A program made the position numbers and the translations under genes. A model generated the notes under the pieces. The model saw only the letters and a list, made by a program, of their open reading frames with translations. It ran no database searches and had not been told where the DNA came from. From AP-15 sp963814865 (GTDB lineage: Bacteria > Pseudomonadota > Alphaproteobacteria > ATCC43930 > CGMCC-115725), in assembly GCA_963814865.1 (NCBI GenBank), contig CAWFEN010000003.1:62001-126000 (forward strand): a DNA stretch of 64,000 nucleotides. Reading direction: 5' to 3'. Positions 35,855-44,472 of this stretch are shown here, piece after piece; position 1 is the first letter of the stretch; every line of letters begins with the position of its first letter.

Positions 35855-36263
35855 AGCCCCCTCTACTGCTTGCAACATGCTACGTTGCTGAACCAGTGTC
35901 TGCAATTAGAGAGCACGAGCGCGCCATTGATCGGCGAGTTTGGGTCGACTCCGGCGGTTCGATGGCGCTCCTGCGAACGGCCGGAAGCGCATCCCGTCAG
36001 TTGCGGGTCGCGAAGGCGCGTTGTGGTCAAAGTGCCCGACAGGGCTGCGACAAGAGTAAACCGGCGACGAATCGTGATACCGAGCGGCCGGCGCAGCGCC
36101 GACCCCCAGCCGAGCAAAAGCAAGAGGCGGGGCGCCTGACAGGGCGGCCATCGGTGTCAGGCGATTATCCGATAGAATGCGCGCGGCGATGCTCCGCCCC
36201 TCGGGCGACCCCGCTGAGACGACGTTATTCGCGAGACGCGGGGCGATCCAAATCGAGGTGACG
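35855..36263. other. Intergenic region without a supported gene
   Basis: The open stretches here are arginine/serine-rich shadow translations on both strands with no ribosome-binding sites. GAGG at about 36255 belongs to the next gene. I see no repeat or promoter that stands out. Confidence 0.4.
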
Positions 36264-37997
36264 ATGAACCATGCCAACGGTGCCGTTCGGGCAAGTGGGG
36301 CTAACGCCCCGGTGGTCCTAGATAGGCTGTTGGCGCTGACGACCGAAGCCCTGGCATTTGTATCCCGAGACAGGGCTGAGGGCATGGCGCGTCAATGGTT
36401 GGCCGGCGCACCTTTCTCGAACAGCAACGAGCAATCGGTGTTGGCAAGGTCGCTGGCGCTGGAACTGGCGCTGAGCGTGCCGTCACTGAAGGGGACAACA
36501 GCTTTCGACCGGCTCGCCCGTGCGATGAAGGGGCGGCCACCCGAGGACGCCGCCGCTGTGACGCTGCTGCGCCGAAGCCGGCTGCGGCTATCGCGGCTGA
36601 CCGGCGAGAGGTTCGAAGATCTGGCGACCGGCGAGACACTGCCCCTGCTGCCTACTCCGCCCTCAGATGTCGTGGGCAACAACTTGGCATTCGGCCGCTT
36701 CACGACGACCGAGGATGGATACATCCTTGCGACGGGAACGCTGGTTCTGCTCGATGACGGCGCGCTGGCCGTCGCACGCGGTTTTGTGCGCCCCGGCGGG
36801 CGGGGGATCGGCAATCCAGTCCGCTGCGCCGAGGCCGTCTACCGGCACATCATCCGCAATGGCGCATCGACGGCTGATTGGCGCGGCCCGATTGGAGGGA
36901 GGCAATCCAAGCTTCCGTTCGAGCCAGACCGCAATCCCCTCGATGCCCTAGCCGCAGCCTGGGCGTCGCTGGATCGCGAACTCACCCCCGAGGAAATCGC
37001 TCAGGCGCGATCCCTTGCTGGCCAAGGGCCGCTTTTGGATGCGCTGGTCAGCGTCAGCATCGCTCGCGATGGCAGAGCGCCCACGCTTGCAAATGCATAT
37101 GGACGTATCGCTTCCGTCATGGTGGAAACAATGGCCTTGCGCGCCTCGCACGGTTCGGTGCGTGAAGACCTCGAGACCGTGGCAGTTGAGATCAAAGCGG
37201 CCATCGAGCGCGGCGATTTTCCGGCAGAGACAAGGAACCTGTTCGAAGACTTGCGGAAGCGGGTAGGGGCCGCAGCCGGCCGGGGAACCGGCGACACCGC
37301 AGACATCGACCGCCTCGTACAGCGCATCCAAGCCCTGCGGGCCAAGACAATTGAGCAAGGGTGCACGGAACAGGAGGCGCTGGCAGCGGCCGAGAAAGTC
37401 GCCGAACTGCTTGACCGCTACGGGCTAAGTCTGAGCGAGCTCGACTTGCGTCGGCAAAACTGCGAGGGCATCGGAGTCGAAACAGACCGCAAGCGGCGTG
37501 GGCCGATCGACGACTGCATGGGGACCATTGCCGCGTTCTTCGATTGCCGGGTCTGGTGCGAGACGTCGGAGGACGCGACGCTGCGCTACATCTACTTCGG
37601 CCTGCCTGCTGATGTGCAGGCAGCGGTCTATCTGCACGATTTGATCGCGCTGGCCTTTGCAACCGAGACGGCGGCGTTTCAGGCTGCCGAGATCTACCGC
37701 TCCACCCACAGCAGCCGGCGGCGGTCGGCCACCAACTCGTTTCAGGTCGGTCTGGCGCGGGGAATAATCCGCAAGCTCGACACACTGCGGCAGGCGCGGG
37801 ACGTGACGGGGGGCAGCACGAACGGGCGGGCACTGGTACCGATCAAGGAAGCGATCATCGACGCGGAGATGGATCGTCTGGGCCTGAGCCTCCGGCGTCG
37901 GAGTGCGGTTCGCCGCATGGTGCTGCCCGCCGCTTTCAGCGCCGGTCAGGAAGCCGGCGAACGCTTCGAATACCGGCCTGGGATCGTGCGGGGTTAG
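36264..37997 (+). CDS. DUF2786-containing protein
   Basis: This large soluble protein has 577 residues. Near residues 365-410 is a DUF2786-type segment (RIQALRAKTIEQGCTEQEALAAAEKVAELLDRYGLSLSELDL), a helical motif found in phage- and plasmid-linked proteins of unknown function. Downstream comes a domain with FFDCRVWCETSEDATLRYIYFGLPADVQAA and DSFQVGLARGI-like text. The N-terminal 250 residues have no family I recognise. CGAGGTGACG precedes the ATG at 36264. Its neighbours are a small element-type gene and recombinase debris, so it is probably accessory. Confidence 0.8.
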   Translation: MNHANGAVRASGANAPVVLDRLLALTTEALAFVSRDRAEGMARQWLAGAPFSNSNEQSVLARSLALELALSVPSLKGTTAFDRLARAMKGRPPEDAAAVTLLRRSRLRLSRLTGERFEDLATGETLPLLPTPPSDVVGNNLAFGRFTTTEDGYILATGTLVLLDDGALAVARGFVRPGGRGIGNPVRCAEAVYRHIIRNGASTADWRGPIGGRQSKLPFEPDRNPLDALAAAWASLDRELTPEEIAQARSLAGQGPLLDALVSVSIARDGRAPTLANAYGRIASVMVETMALRASHGSVREDLETVAVEIKAAIERGDFPAETRNLFEDLRKRVGAAAGRGTGDTADIDRLVQRIQALRAKTIEQGCTEQEALAAAEKVAELLDRYGLSLSELDLRRQNCEGIGVETDRKRRGPIDDCMGTIAAFFDCRVWCETSEDATLRYIYFGLPADVQAAVYLHDLIALAFATETAAFQAAEIYRSTHSSRRRSATNSFQVGLARGIIRKLDTLRQARDVTGGSTNGRALVPIKEAIIDAEMDRLGLSLRRRSAVRRMVLPAAFSAGQEAGERFEYRPGIVRG

Positions 37998-38093
37998 CAC
38001 AAGATTGCGAGGGTCAGATGGCAGCAACGTCGTCTACCGAGCGGCTGGCGCCGAACTGATTGAAGGCAACGTCATCGAAGGAAGGATCATCCG

Positions 38094-38495
38094 GTGAATA
38101 CGCGGAAGTTTCACGAGATTTGGGTAGAGCAGTGCGACGCTACCCATGAGATCAAGCTGCGTTACGGGGTGAAAGCAGCATTTAATTACCTGGTCGCTGA
38201 GAAACTGTTGAATTTCGCTGATGCTGCGACAAGCCATCCTGAATTCGCCAGGGAGCTGCCGCGATTTGTTGCCTGCGTTCGCGGCTTGTTTACGCCGCAG
38301 GAAATGCGGACCCATCTCGCCCGGATTGAGCGCGAGCAGACTGAGTACGCCGTCGTGAACGACGATGAAGAAGACGATGTGCTCGACGATGACGTTGAGT
38401 TGATCCGTGAAAGCCCGGCGGCGGCCGCGGAGCGCGCTCGGCAGTTTGCAACTGTCAAGGAATTGTTGACCGCAGCGGAGCTTGGCACTTCGTGA
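38094..38495 (+). CDS. Hypothetical protein of mobile regions
   Basis: This 133-residue acidic, helical protein (KFHEIWVEQCDATHEIKLRYGVKAAFNYLVAEKLLNFADAA) has a run of acidic residues (DDEEDDVLDDDVEL) in its C-terminal third. It starts at a GTG after AAGGAAGGATC. I recognise it only as the type of small gene found beside recombination genes in alphaproteobacterial islands. The stop overlaps the GTG start of the next, truncated helicase-type gene, which indicates an original operon with it. Confidence 0.65.
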   Translation: MNTRKFHEIWVEQCDATHEIKLRYGVKAAFNYLVAEKLLNFADAATSHPEFARELPRFVACVRGLFTPQEMRTHLARIEREQTEYAVVNDDEEDDVLDDDVELIRESPAAAAERARQFATVKELLTAAELGTS

Positions 38496-38644
38496 ACAGG
38501 CGGTTCAAGCCCCAAACCGGGGGCATCGACACAGAAGTTTTGGCGGGCCTCGTCGAACGGGTCACGTTCCACGCTGGCGCTGGGGTGGAAGGAAACTCGA
38601 TCTCTAATGGGTTGAAGTCATTGGCTCTAGCCCCTGCGCGTTGA
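38492..38644 (+). pseudogene. N-terminal fragment of a RecD-like helicase gene
   Basis: From a GTG overlapping the preceding stop by four bases, the frame reads VNRRFKPQTGGIDTEVLAGLVERVTFH. This is the usual opening of element-borne RecD/Pif1-like ATP-dependent helicases, in which VTFH is normally followed by a longer OB-fold. Here the sequence departs at about 38573 into unrelated text and stops at 38644. The remaining 600-700 residues are missing. The breakpoint marks an edge of the scar region. Confidence 0.6.
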
Positions 38645-38864
38645 AAATGTCACAAAGTCCAGATCCAGCCCCCGCAACCAAATTTATATACCCGACCTCA
38701 AGGCCGCTCTCACCCAGCGGCCTTTTGGCTTTGGTCGCCAGCGACAGGATGCTGGCCAGATGGCCGTGCAGGTCGATCGACAGGCTTGTGTGGCCCTCAT
38801 CATCCGTTCCCGGCACCAGCACGATCTTATCGACCAGCTTGCGGATGAGGTCCGCCGCCTGCAC
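38604..38864 (-). pseudogene. C-terminal fragment of a large serine recombinase
   Basis: The frame ALIRKLVDKIVLVP-like, beginning near AADLIRKLVDKIVLVPGTDD and continuing with LSIDLHGHLASILSLA, matches the C-terminal end of large serine recombinases of the zinc-ribbon type. There the pattern I-x-x-L-V-x-K-I-V-L precedes E-I-x-L-H-G-D-L-A-x-I-L. The catalytic domain is absent, because at about 38880 the sequence turns into an amidohydrolase fragment on the other strand. It was probably part of an integrated element since lost. Confidence 0.65.
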
Positions 38865-38892
38865 GCGCGCCAGCTCATCGCCAAGCGCCGCG

Positions 38893-39052
38893 CGAAGCGT
38901 TCTGGGGCACCGACATCACCCGGATGCACTGCTCCTGGCGGCAATCCGTGACCGTGTTCACCGAGGAACTACCCTGGCTCAACGGCCGCGATCTCGACCT
39001 CGTCATGGGCGAAGCCCTGTGCAGCCGGGTCGGCTGGCGCCTTCCCGGCTGA
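38893..39052 (+). pseudogene. C-terminal fragment of an amidohydrolase-family protein
   Basis: A plus-strand frame reads FWGTDITRMHCSWRQSVTVF, TEELPWLNGRDLDLVMGEAL and CSRVGWRLPG before a stop. It resembles the end of Amidohydro_2 TIM-barrel hydrolases, where F-G-T-D-x-T-R-M carries the last catalytic aspartate. Nothing of the barrel remains upstream; the sequence meets the recombinase fragment. This completes a three-way junction of broken genes. Confidence 0.6.
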
Positions 39053-39180
39053 GCGCTTCTATCGCCAGGGACGCTACTATGAAGCGTTTTGCGCGGCCCC
39101 GTGACGCACCAGGCAGACGGTCACTCTTATCGCCACTGGCCGGTAGTCGGTTCGGCGCCGATAACGGCCACTGCGGGGAG

Positions 39181-40709
39181 TCATTCCTCCGGAACGCCGG
39201 CCCTGCGCAGTCCTTCGGCAATACGGGCGGCGAGTTGCGGGACAACGCCCTTCGGCAAAGCGCGCATGATTCCGGCTATCGTCGGCTCGCAATGAAACTC
39301 GCCCACCCGGCGCAGACAAGCACGCGCTTCCCGATGCCGACCCAAATAGCCGCACAGGCTGAGCTTGAGGCGCAGCGCCGGCATGCCGCCGTTTTCGCGC
39401 AACGCCGCTTCGGCCCACGACAACCCGGCCTCGTAGCGGCCCGCTGCCAGCTCCGCACGCGCCAGTGCCTGGTAGAAAGAAAATATGGCAGGATCGAGCG
39501 GGCTCAACCGGATCGCTTGGTGGGCCGAGCGGATCGCCTCGTCGGGCCGGTTGAGGTATGACAGAACGACGGCGCGATGGCCGAAGGCGAGGGCAAAGTT
39601 CGGGTTGAGCACGATCGCGCGGTCGAGCGCGCTGAGCGCGGCATCATTATCTCCGGCAAGCTGCGCCAGCGCCAATCCGGCAAAATCCAGCACCCAAGGG
39701 TCATCCCCTGCGGCGGCGATCGCCTGCCGGGCCATCGCGATGCCTTCTTCGACCTCCGGACCGGCGGGTGAAATCCCGTTCCGCTGGCGCTGCATGCCGC
39801 GGCTCAACGCGATCCGCGCAATGGCCGGGCCATAGGCGGGATCGAGGTGGAGGGCGAGCCGCGCCAGCCTAATCGACTCCGCCAGGCTCTCGCAGGTTCT
39901 TTTGTACGCTTGCGCCTGGGCGCGCCAGTAGAGGTCGCAGGCATCAAGGCTCGCGGTCGGCTTGCGGACGGCGCGCTCGGCTTCGGCACGGCACAGCCGC
40001 GGCTCGATCGCGCCGACGACGCCGCTTGCCACCCGGTCCTGAAATTCGAAGATGTCGTCGAGGGTGCCGTCGAACCGGTCGACCCAGATATGCGCGCCGG
40101 TCGTCGAGTTGATCAGCTGGCCGGCGATGCGCACCCGGTTGCCGGCCTTCCTGACCGAACCTTCGAGAACGTAACGCACGCCGAGCTCCCGCGCCGTCTG
40201 GTTCACATCGATCGGCTTGCCCTTGTAGCGAAAGCTCGAATTTCGGGCGATGACGAACAGCCAGGGGCAGCGCGCGATTGCGGTGGTGATTTCCTCGACC
40301 ATGCCGTCGGCGAAGTATTCCTGCTCAGGATCGCTGCTCAGGTTCTGGAACGCCAGCACCGCTATCGAGGGCTGTCGGTAAGCGCCGGGTCGGCGATTTC
40401 CGTGACCTGGCCCACGAAGCGGACGCCTTTGCGGGTAAAGGTGCGTATCAGCCGTTGCGTGGCGCCATCGTCACCCAATCCCCGGCGCACGGCATTTATC
40501 CGCGTCGTCAACGCCGATTCCGAGACGATACGCCCGTCCCACACCGCATCCAGAAGTTCGTTCTTGCTGACCACCCGATCATTGTTCCGGACGAGGAAGA
40601 CCAGCAGGTCGAACGCCTTGGGCTCGAGGTCAACCAACTCGGCGCCGCGGTGCAATTCGCGACGGTCGATGTCGAGGCGGTGCTCACCAGCTCTGCAATC
40701 GGAGGACAC
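39181..40709 (-). pseudogene. Winged-helix/TPR regulator (CadC-like), frameshifted
   Basis: The N-terminal frame (from 40709) is an OmpR/CadC-type winged helix: ELVDLEPKAFDLLVFLVRNNDRVVSKNELLDAVW and TFTRKGVRFVG. The second frame continues VLAFQNLSSDPEQEYFADGMVEEI, then IWVDRFDGTLDDIFEFQD and several tetratricopeptide repeats. The first frame ends in a stop at 40362-40364; adding one C to the CC-rich run (GGG at 40369-40371 on the plus strand) restores LTDSPSIAVLAF and about 509 residues. Such proteins are transcription regulators with a TPR sensor or scaffold. It diverges from a solute-binding protein gene it may regulate. Confidence 0.82.
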
Positions 40710-40724
40710 CTGGACAGAGGAAAT

Positions 40725-41507
40725 ATGAAGATGGTCCGCGGCAGCATTATTCTGGCAGTCGTCGTATTAGGCTCGATTGCTCACTCGGCGATTTCTTGGG
40801 CGCAGCAGCCACTCAAGGTCGCAGGTGATGACGTCCCGCCTTGGGCTGTCCACGAAAAGAGCTCGAACGCGCTCTCCGGGGTCTTCGTCGACCTGACCAA
40901 CGCCATCGCCAAAGATGCGGGCCTGCCGGTCCAGTATCAGGTCATGACATTCGCCGACCTGATCCCGGCGCTGACCAGCGGCAAGATCGACGTAATCGCC
41001 ACTGAAATGGCGATCACGCCGGCACGCGCTCAGCACGTCGATTTCAGCAACCCGATTTACAATCCGCCGAAGGAAGCCCTCGTCGTCCTGGCGAGCGACA
41101 CGACAGCCTACCGAAATCTGGCAGACCTCAAAAATCTCCCGGTGGGCGTACAGAAGGGCAGCATTCAATTCGCACTCCTGCAACGGATTGGCGGTTTCTC
41201 CGAAATAAAGGTCTATGACACGATAAAAGACGTTTGGTCGGCGGTCGCTTCCGGTCAGGTCAAGGCGGCGGCGACGCCCGGAGGGGACACGATATTTGCC
41301 GCCAAACAAGGTCAACTCCCAAATCTGCGAATTGTCAGCTCCTACCAGTCGCCGTCGCCAATACCTCGGGTCGGGATTGCGGTGCGCAAGGGAAACAGCG
41401 AGCTGCTGGGAAAAATAAACCGCTCTTTGGCCAGGCTCGAAGCAGACGGCACGGTCAAAGCGATCTTCGTCAAATACGGTGTCGATGATTGGGCGCCGCC
41501 GAAATAG
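40725..41507 (+). CDS. Periplasmic solute-binding protein (family 3 type)
   Basis: This 260-residue protein has a signal peptide (SIILAVVVLGSIAHSAISWAQ). The mature protein shows the bacterial family 3 binding-protein pattern: LKVAGDDVPPWAV, GVFVDLTNAIAKDAGLPVQYQ, KIDVIATEMAITPARAQHVDFSNPIY and VGVQKGSI. Such proteins capture amino acids or other small polar ligands for ABC importers or act as sensors. No permease or ATPase gene follows. AGAGGAAAT precedes the ATG. The start is 15 bp after the divergent regulator gene begins, so they share promoter DNA. Confidence 0.9.
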   Translation: MKMVRGSIILAVVVLGSIAHSAISWAQQPLKVAGDDVPPWAVHEKSSNALSGVFVDLTNAIAKDAGLPVQYQVMTFADLIPALTSGKIDVIATEMAITPARAQHVDFSNPIYNPPKEALVVLASDTTAYRNLADLKNLPVGVQKGSIQFALLQRIGGFSEIKVYDTIKDVWSAVASGQVKAAATPGGDTIFAAKQGQLPNLRIVSSYQSPSPIPRVGIAVRKGNSELLGKINRSLARLEADGTVKAIFVKYGVDDWAPPK

Positions 41508-41679
41508 CGCCTTCGCAGGGGTAGAAACGAGGAGGGTAATCGATGCCGACAAATCGATCGCGGCTGTCGCGCTGCGACGTTGCCACGGCCGGTCTTGGTA
41601 TTGCCGTCACCGACGCGTGTATATGGAGGGGTACGAAGTGGAATTAGTATCAGCGTCGAATGCAACCAGGAGAAACGTT

Positions 41680-42096
41680 ATGGCAGGCGTGAACAGAAGG
41701 TCGGCGCTTACGCTGGCCCTCGCTGCGGCATCTGTCGCCGCCGCGCCCGGAGAGGCGGCCCGGGCGCAAGCTGCGACTGGCGGCAAGGAGATTGCGCCCG
41801 GTGTGCGGCGGGTAAACCTCGGCAAGAGCGCGTCGATGATCCCCGCCTACAAGTCCGTCTCGATGTTCGACGTCGTCTATCAGCCGAGGGCCAAACTGGC
41901 GACGGGAATGCCGATGGCGAACGACATGGTCTGCCATTGCCCGGAGGGTGAGCTTCGGGTCAGGCAGACTCCCGGAGGGGAGTTCGTCGCCAAGAAGGGC
42001 GACGTGTGGAGCTGCAACAAAGGTCTCTTGGAAGAGACCGAGAACATCGGCCCCGGAATCTCCGTCATGCGGGTAATCAATCTGCTGCCAACCTAA
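41680..42096 (+). CDS. Exported small protein, cupin-like
   Basis: The 138-residue frame starts MAGVNRRSALTLALAAASVAA, a signal with a twin arginine-free but lipidless export pattern. The mature part reads VSMFDVVYQPRAKLATGMPMANDMVCHCPEGELRVRQTPGGEFVAKKGDVWSC, which fits a small double-stranded beta-helix with cysteines instead of the usual histidine motif. The function is unknown. GGAG lies nine bases upstream of the ATG, and there are 170 bp since the previous gene. It may form a unit with the solute-binding gene. Confidence 0.7.
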   Translation: MAGVNRRSALTLALAAASVAAAPGEAARAQAATGGKEIAPGVRRVNLGKSASMIPAYKSVSMFDVVYQPRAKLATGMPMANDMVCHCPEGELRVRQTPGGEFVAKKGDVWSCNKGLLEETENIGPGISVMRVINLLPT

Positions 42097-42119
42097 CCGC
42101 GAGCACAATGGGGGCGAAG

Positions 42120-42359
42120 ATGAAGCGTCATCCGCCGCGCCGGACCGCTCAGGTCGTGTCCTGCGTCGTACTTGCGATGATCTGCCTGCAATTCGGAGCA
42201 GGCCAGGCGCGCGCCAACGCCCCCGGTGCGAACCCGGTAGTGATCCGGTATCTGAACGATCCCGGCTTCGTCCCCAGCTTCGAAATCGCCGATGCCCTGG
42301 GGCTCTTGGCTGCGCCATCGGCTGCAAAACGGCTGAGGCGCGGTAGCTCACGCCGGTAG
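42120..42359 (+). pseudogene. Truncated N-terminus of an ABC transporter substrate-binding protein
   Basis: The frame has a signal peptide (VVSCVVLAMICLQFGAGQARA) and then NPVVIRYLNDPGFVPSFEIADALGLL, the typical first strand and helix of nitrate/sulfonate-type solute-binding proteins. It then ends after a short arginine-rich stretch at 42359. Most of the protein (about 300 residues) is missing, so this is a remnant. Confidence 0.6.
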
Positions 42360-42466
42360 TGGTCTGCCCCCCGCCGGAGCGCTCACGCGACGAATCCCGA
42401 ATCGAGAGTTCGGTGGGCGCGCAGCCAATTGGGCCAAGCCCCGGCTTTTGGCAAATTGTTCATTAC

Positions 42467-42868
42467 TCAATCGATGACGGCTACAGCCTCGATCTCGACG
42501 AGCCACTCGGGCAGCGCGAGCATGGCGACACCGACGAGGGTGCTCGCTGGCGGCGTCCCGCTCGCGAAGAACGGCGCTCGCGCTTTGCCGATGACGGTAC
42601 GGTGCTCAGGCTTATAGTTCACGACATAGGTAGTAATCTTCACGATGTCGGCGTAGGTCGCACCCGCAGCGACGAGAGCCAGACCGACATTGCGCATCGC
42701 CTGCGCTGTTTGTTCAGCAAGGTCACCGGCACCGACCAGAACGCCGCGCTCATCGATCGACACTTGCCCCGCCGTGTAGATTGTACGTGTCCCCGAGGCG
42801 ACGACCACCTGCGAGAATCCTGGGTTGTGCAGAAGTCCTTCCGGGCGGGGATGTTCGATTGTGCTCAT
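42467..42868 (-). CDS. RidA family protein
   Basis: This 133-residue protein has the YjgF/YER057c/RidA fold: GFSQVVVASGTRTIYTAGQVSIDERGVL, then EQTAQAMRNVGLALVAAGATYADIVKITTYVVN, and ASTLVGVAMLALPEWLVEIEAVAV at the end. Such trimers hydrolyse reactive enamine/imine intermediates. The usual catalytic arginine near the C-terminal R-x-x-V-E motif is replaced here (ASTLVGV has no arginine), so a deaminase role is uncertain and a related substrate is possible. The start is well placed, after the pattern AACTCCAATAAGG. Confidence 0.9.
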   Translation of the reverse strand: MSTIEHPRPEGLLHNPGFSQVVVASGTRTIYTAGQVSIDERGVLVGAGDLAEQTAQAMRNVGLALVAAGATYADIVKITTYVVNYKPEHRTVIGKARAPFFASGTPPASTLVGVAMLALPEWLVEIEAVAVID

Positions 42869-42970
42869 GCGTCGACACCTTATTGGAGTTGGTTATCGCA
42901 CCGAGATTATTTCGCGCGCGATGACCGCCCGGGAAGGGCGGCCCTCCTCAGTGTTGATCCGCGCGATGCT

Positions 42971-43354
42971 TCAGGCCGGCTTGCGATAAAGCCCGCACAG
43001 CTTGTTGCCGTCGGGATCACGAAGATAAGCGAGATATAACTCGCCGGCAGCCCCTTGGCGCACGCCCGGCGGGTCCTCGATCGAGTTGCCGCCATTGGCG
43101 ACACCGGCTTTATGCCAGGCGGCGACCTGTTCGGGACCGCTCATCGAGAAGCCGACCGTGCCGCCATTGGCATGGCTGGCCGGCTTGCCGTCGATCGGTT
43201 TGGACACCATGAAACGCCCGCCATTATGCGCGTAAGCCAGCCGGCCCCTGGCGTCCTCGACGCCGGGCTGACCGCCCATCGCGACAAACACGGCATCATA
43301 GAATTTCTTCGACCGGGCGATGTCGTTGCTCCCGACCATAATGTGGCTGAACAT
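42971..43354 (-). CDS. VOC family protein (glyoxalase-like)
   Basis: This 127-residue single-domain protein follows the vicinal oxygen chelate pattern: MFSHIMVGSNDIARSKKFYDAVF, GGTVGFSMSGPEQVAAWHKAGVANGG and AYLRDPDGNKLCGLY. This would form a dimeric metal or ligand site. The substrate is unknown; close relatives are often annotated as glyoxalase or lactoylglutathione lyase. AGGAGAGG precedes the ATG. The gene runs in the same direction as the RidA gene, about 100 bp apart. Confidence 0.9.
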   Translation of the reverse strand: MFSHIMVGSNDIARSKKFYDAVFVAMGGQPGVEDARGRLAYAHNGGRFMVSKPIDGKPASHANGGTVGFSMSGPEQVAAWHKAGVANGGNSIEDPPGVRQGAAGELYLAYLRDPDGNKLCGLYRKPA

Positions 43355-43779
43355 TCCATCCTCTCCTCATCAGAATCACACGCACCCGCCGCCTCCGCCC
43401 GACAAGCGGAACACGGTTTGCCGGCCGGGATCAGTATGACAGGGCGACGATCGGCAAAAGAGAAAAATCTATCTCCCCGCCGCCGTCTCCGGCCGCCTGT
43501 GACAGCGGGGCTGTGCCATGCCGTATCAGCAATAAATGTACAATGCCAAGGGGCAGGTGCATATCGGAAGGCGACCCCGCCGTTCGGGAAGGCGATCGAT
43601 TTGAGCGGCTAAGTTTTGATCAGCGGCCGTTGTCGGGCGACTACCCGCGGCGGCGAAGGTCTGCTATCGATTGCGGGCAGCCCGTGCCGGCGTCGCCGGG
43701 CATCGTTGGATATGCCAAGCGATCCATAGCTTGCACCATGGCGCTATAATGAACTCCAGTCGATAAGGGAGGGTGAGGA
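43355..43779. other. Intergenic region without a supported gene
   Basis: The stretch has no start with a ribosome-binding site and no protein-like frame. AGGGAGGGTGAGG at the right end belongs to the GST gene. The base composition is mixed. Confidence 0.4.
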
Positions 43780-44397
43780 ATGGAGCTTTACACCGCCGGC
43801 ACCGGCAATGGGCAGCGGGCCGCGATCGCGGTCAATGAGTGCGGCGTTCCATGCAGGATCCGTGTGCTCAATCTGGCCCAAGGCGACCAGAAGGCCGCCG
43901 ACTATTTGAAGGTCAACCCGACCGGGCGCATCCCGACCCTGATCGATCCCGAGGGGCCGGGCGGAAAGCCCCTGACCGTGACGCAGTCTTGGGCGATCCT
44001 GATGTATCTGTGCGAAAAGACCGGCAAGTTCCTGCCGGCGGACCCGGTAGCCCGGGTACGGATGTTCCAGTGGATGGCCGAGGGGGCGGCCGATTACGCG
44101 TCAGTCAACCAGACCATCTTCTTCCTCGGCGCCCGGATGCCGGAAAAGGTGCCGGATTCGGCGATCAAGTTCTACGAGGACCGCTTCGTCAATCTGTGGC
44201 GCTTTGCCGACGAGCAGCTCGCCAAGACGCGATATCTGGCCGGCGACGAGATCACCGGCGCCGATCTGGCGGTCTACCCGATTTATGCCGGCCGCAAGGC
44301 GCTCCCCGACAATGCCGGTCTGAAGCACCTGCAAGCCTGGGGCGAGCGGATTGGTTCGCGGCCCGGCGTGCAGAAGGGTATGAAGCTCGAAAACTGA
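43780..44397 (+). CDS. Glutathione S-transferase family protein
   Basis: This 205-residue protein has an N-terminal thioredoxin-like domain (MELYTAGTGNGQRAAIAVNECGVPCRIRVLNL, then VNPTGRIPTLIDPEG with the cis-proline and TVTQSWAILMYLCEK). It also has an all-helical C-terminal domain (MFQWMAEGAADYASVNQTIFFLG, RYLAGDEITGADLAVYPIY with the N-capping box). The family conjugates glutathione to electrophiles or does thiol exchange. GAGGAATGG gives the start. It runs with the next SDR gene, 75 bp apart, so both may belong to one detoxification unit. Confidence 0.92.
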   Translation: MELYTAGTGNGQRAAIAVNECGVPCRIRVLNLAQGDQKAADYLKVNPTGRIPTLIDPEGPGGKPLTVTQSWAILMYLCEKTGKFLPADPVARVRMFQWMAEGAADYASVNQTIFFLGARMPEKVPDSAIKFYEDRFVNLWRFADEQLAKTRYLAGDEITGADLAVYPIYAGRKALPDNAGLKHLQAWGERIGSRPGVQKGMKLEN

Positions 44398-44472
44398 CCG
44401 CTGATCTGGAGCGAGCTCGCGGATCGCAAGCCCGAATAGCGTGATCGCGGGGGCGACTGAGGAGGGCTGGCG

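Noticed and set aside
38641..39561. A 306-codon plus-strand frame near the recombinase remnant
   Set aside because: It crosses the junction of three unrelated fragments and the winged-helix/TPR gene antisense; only part of it matches the amidohydrolase end, in a different frame.
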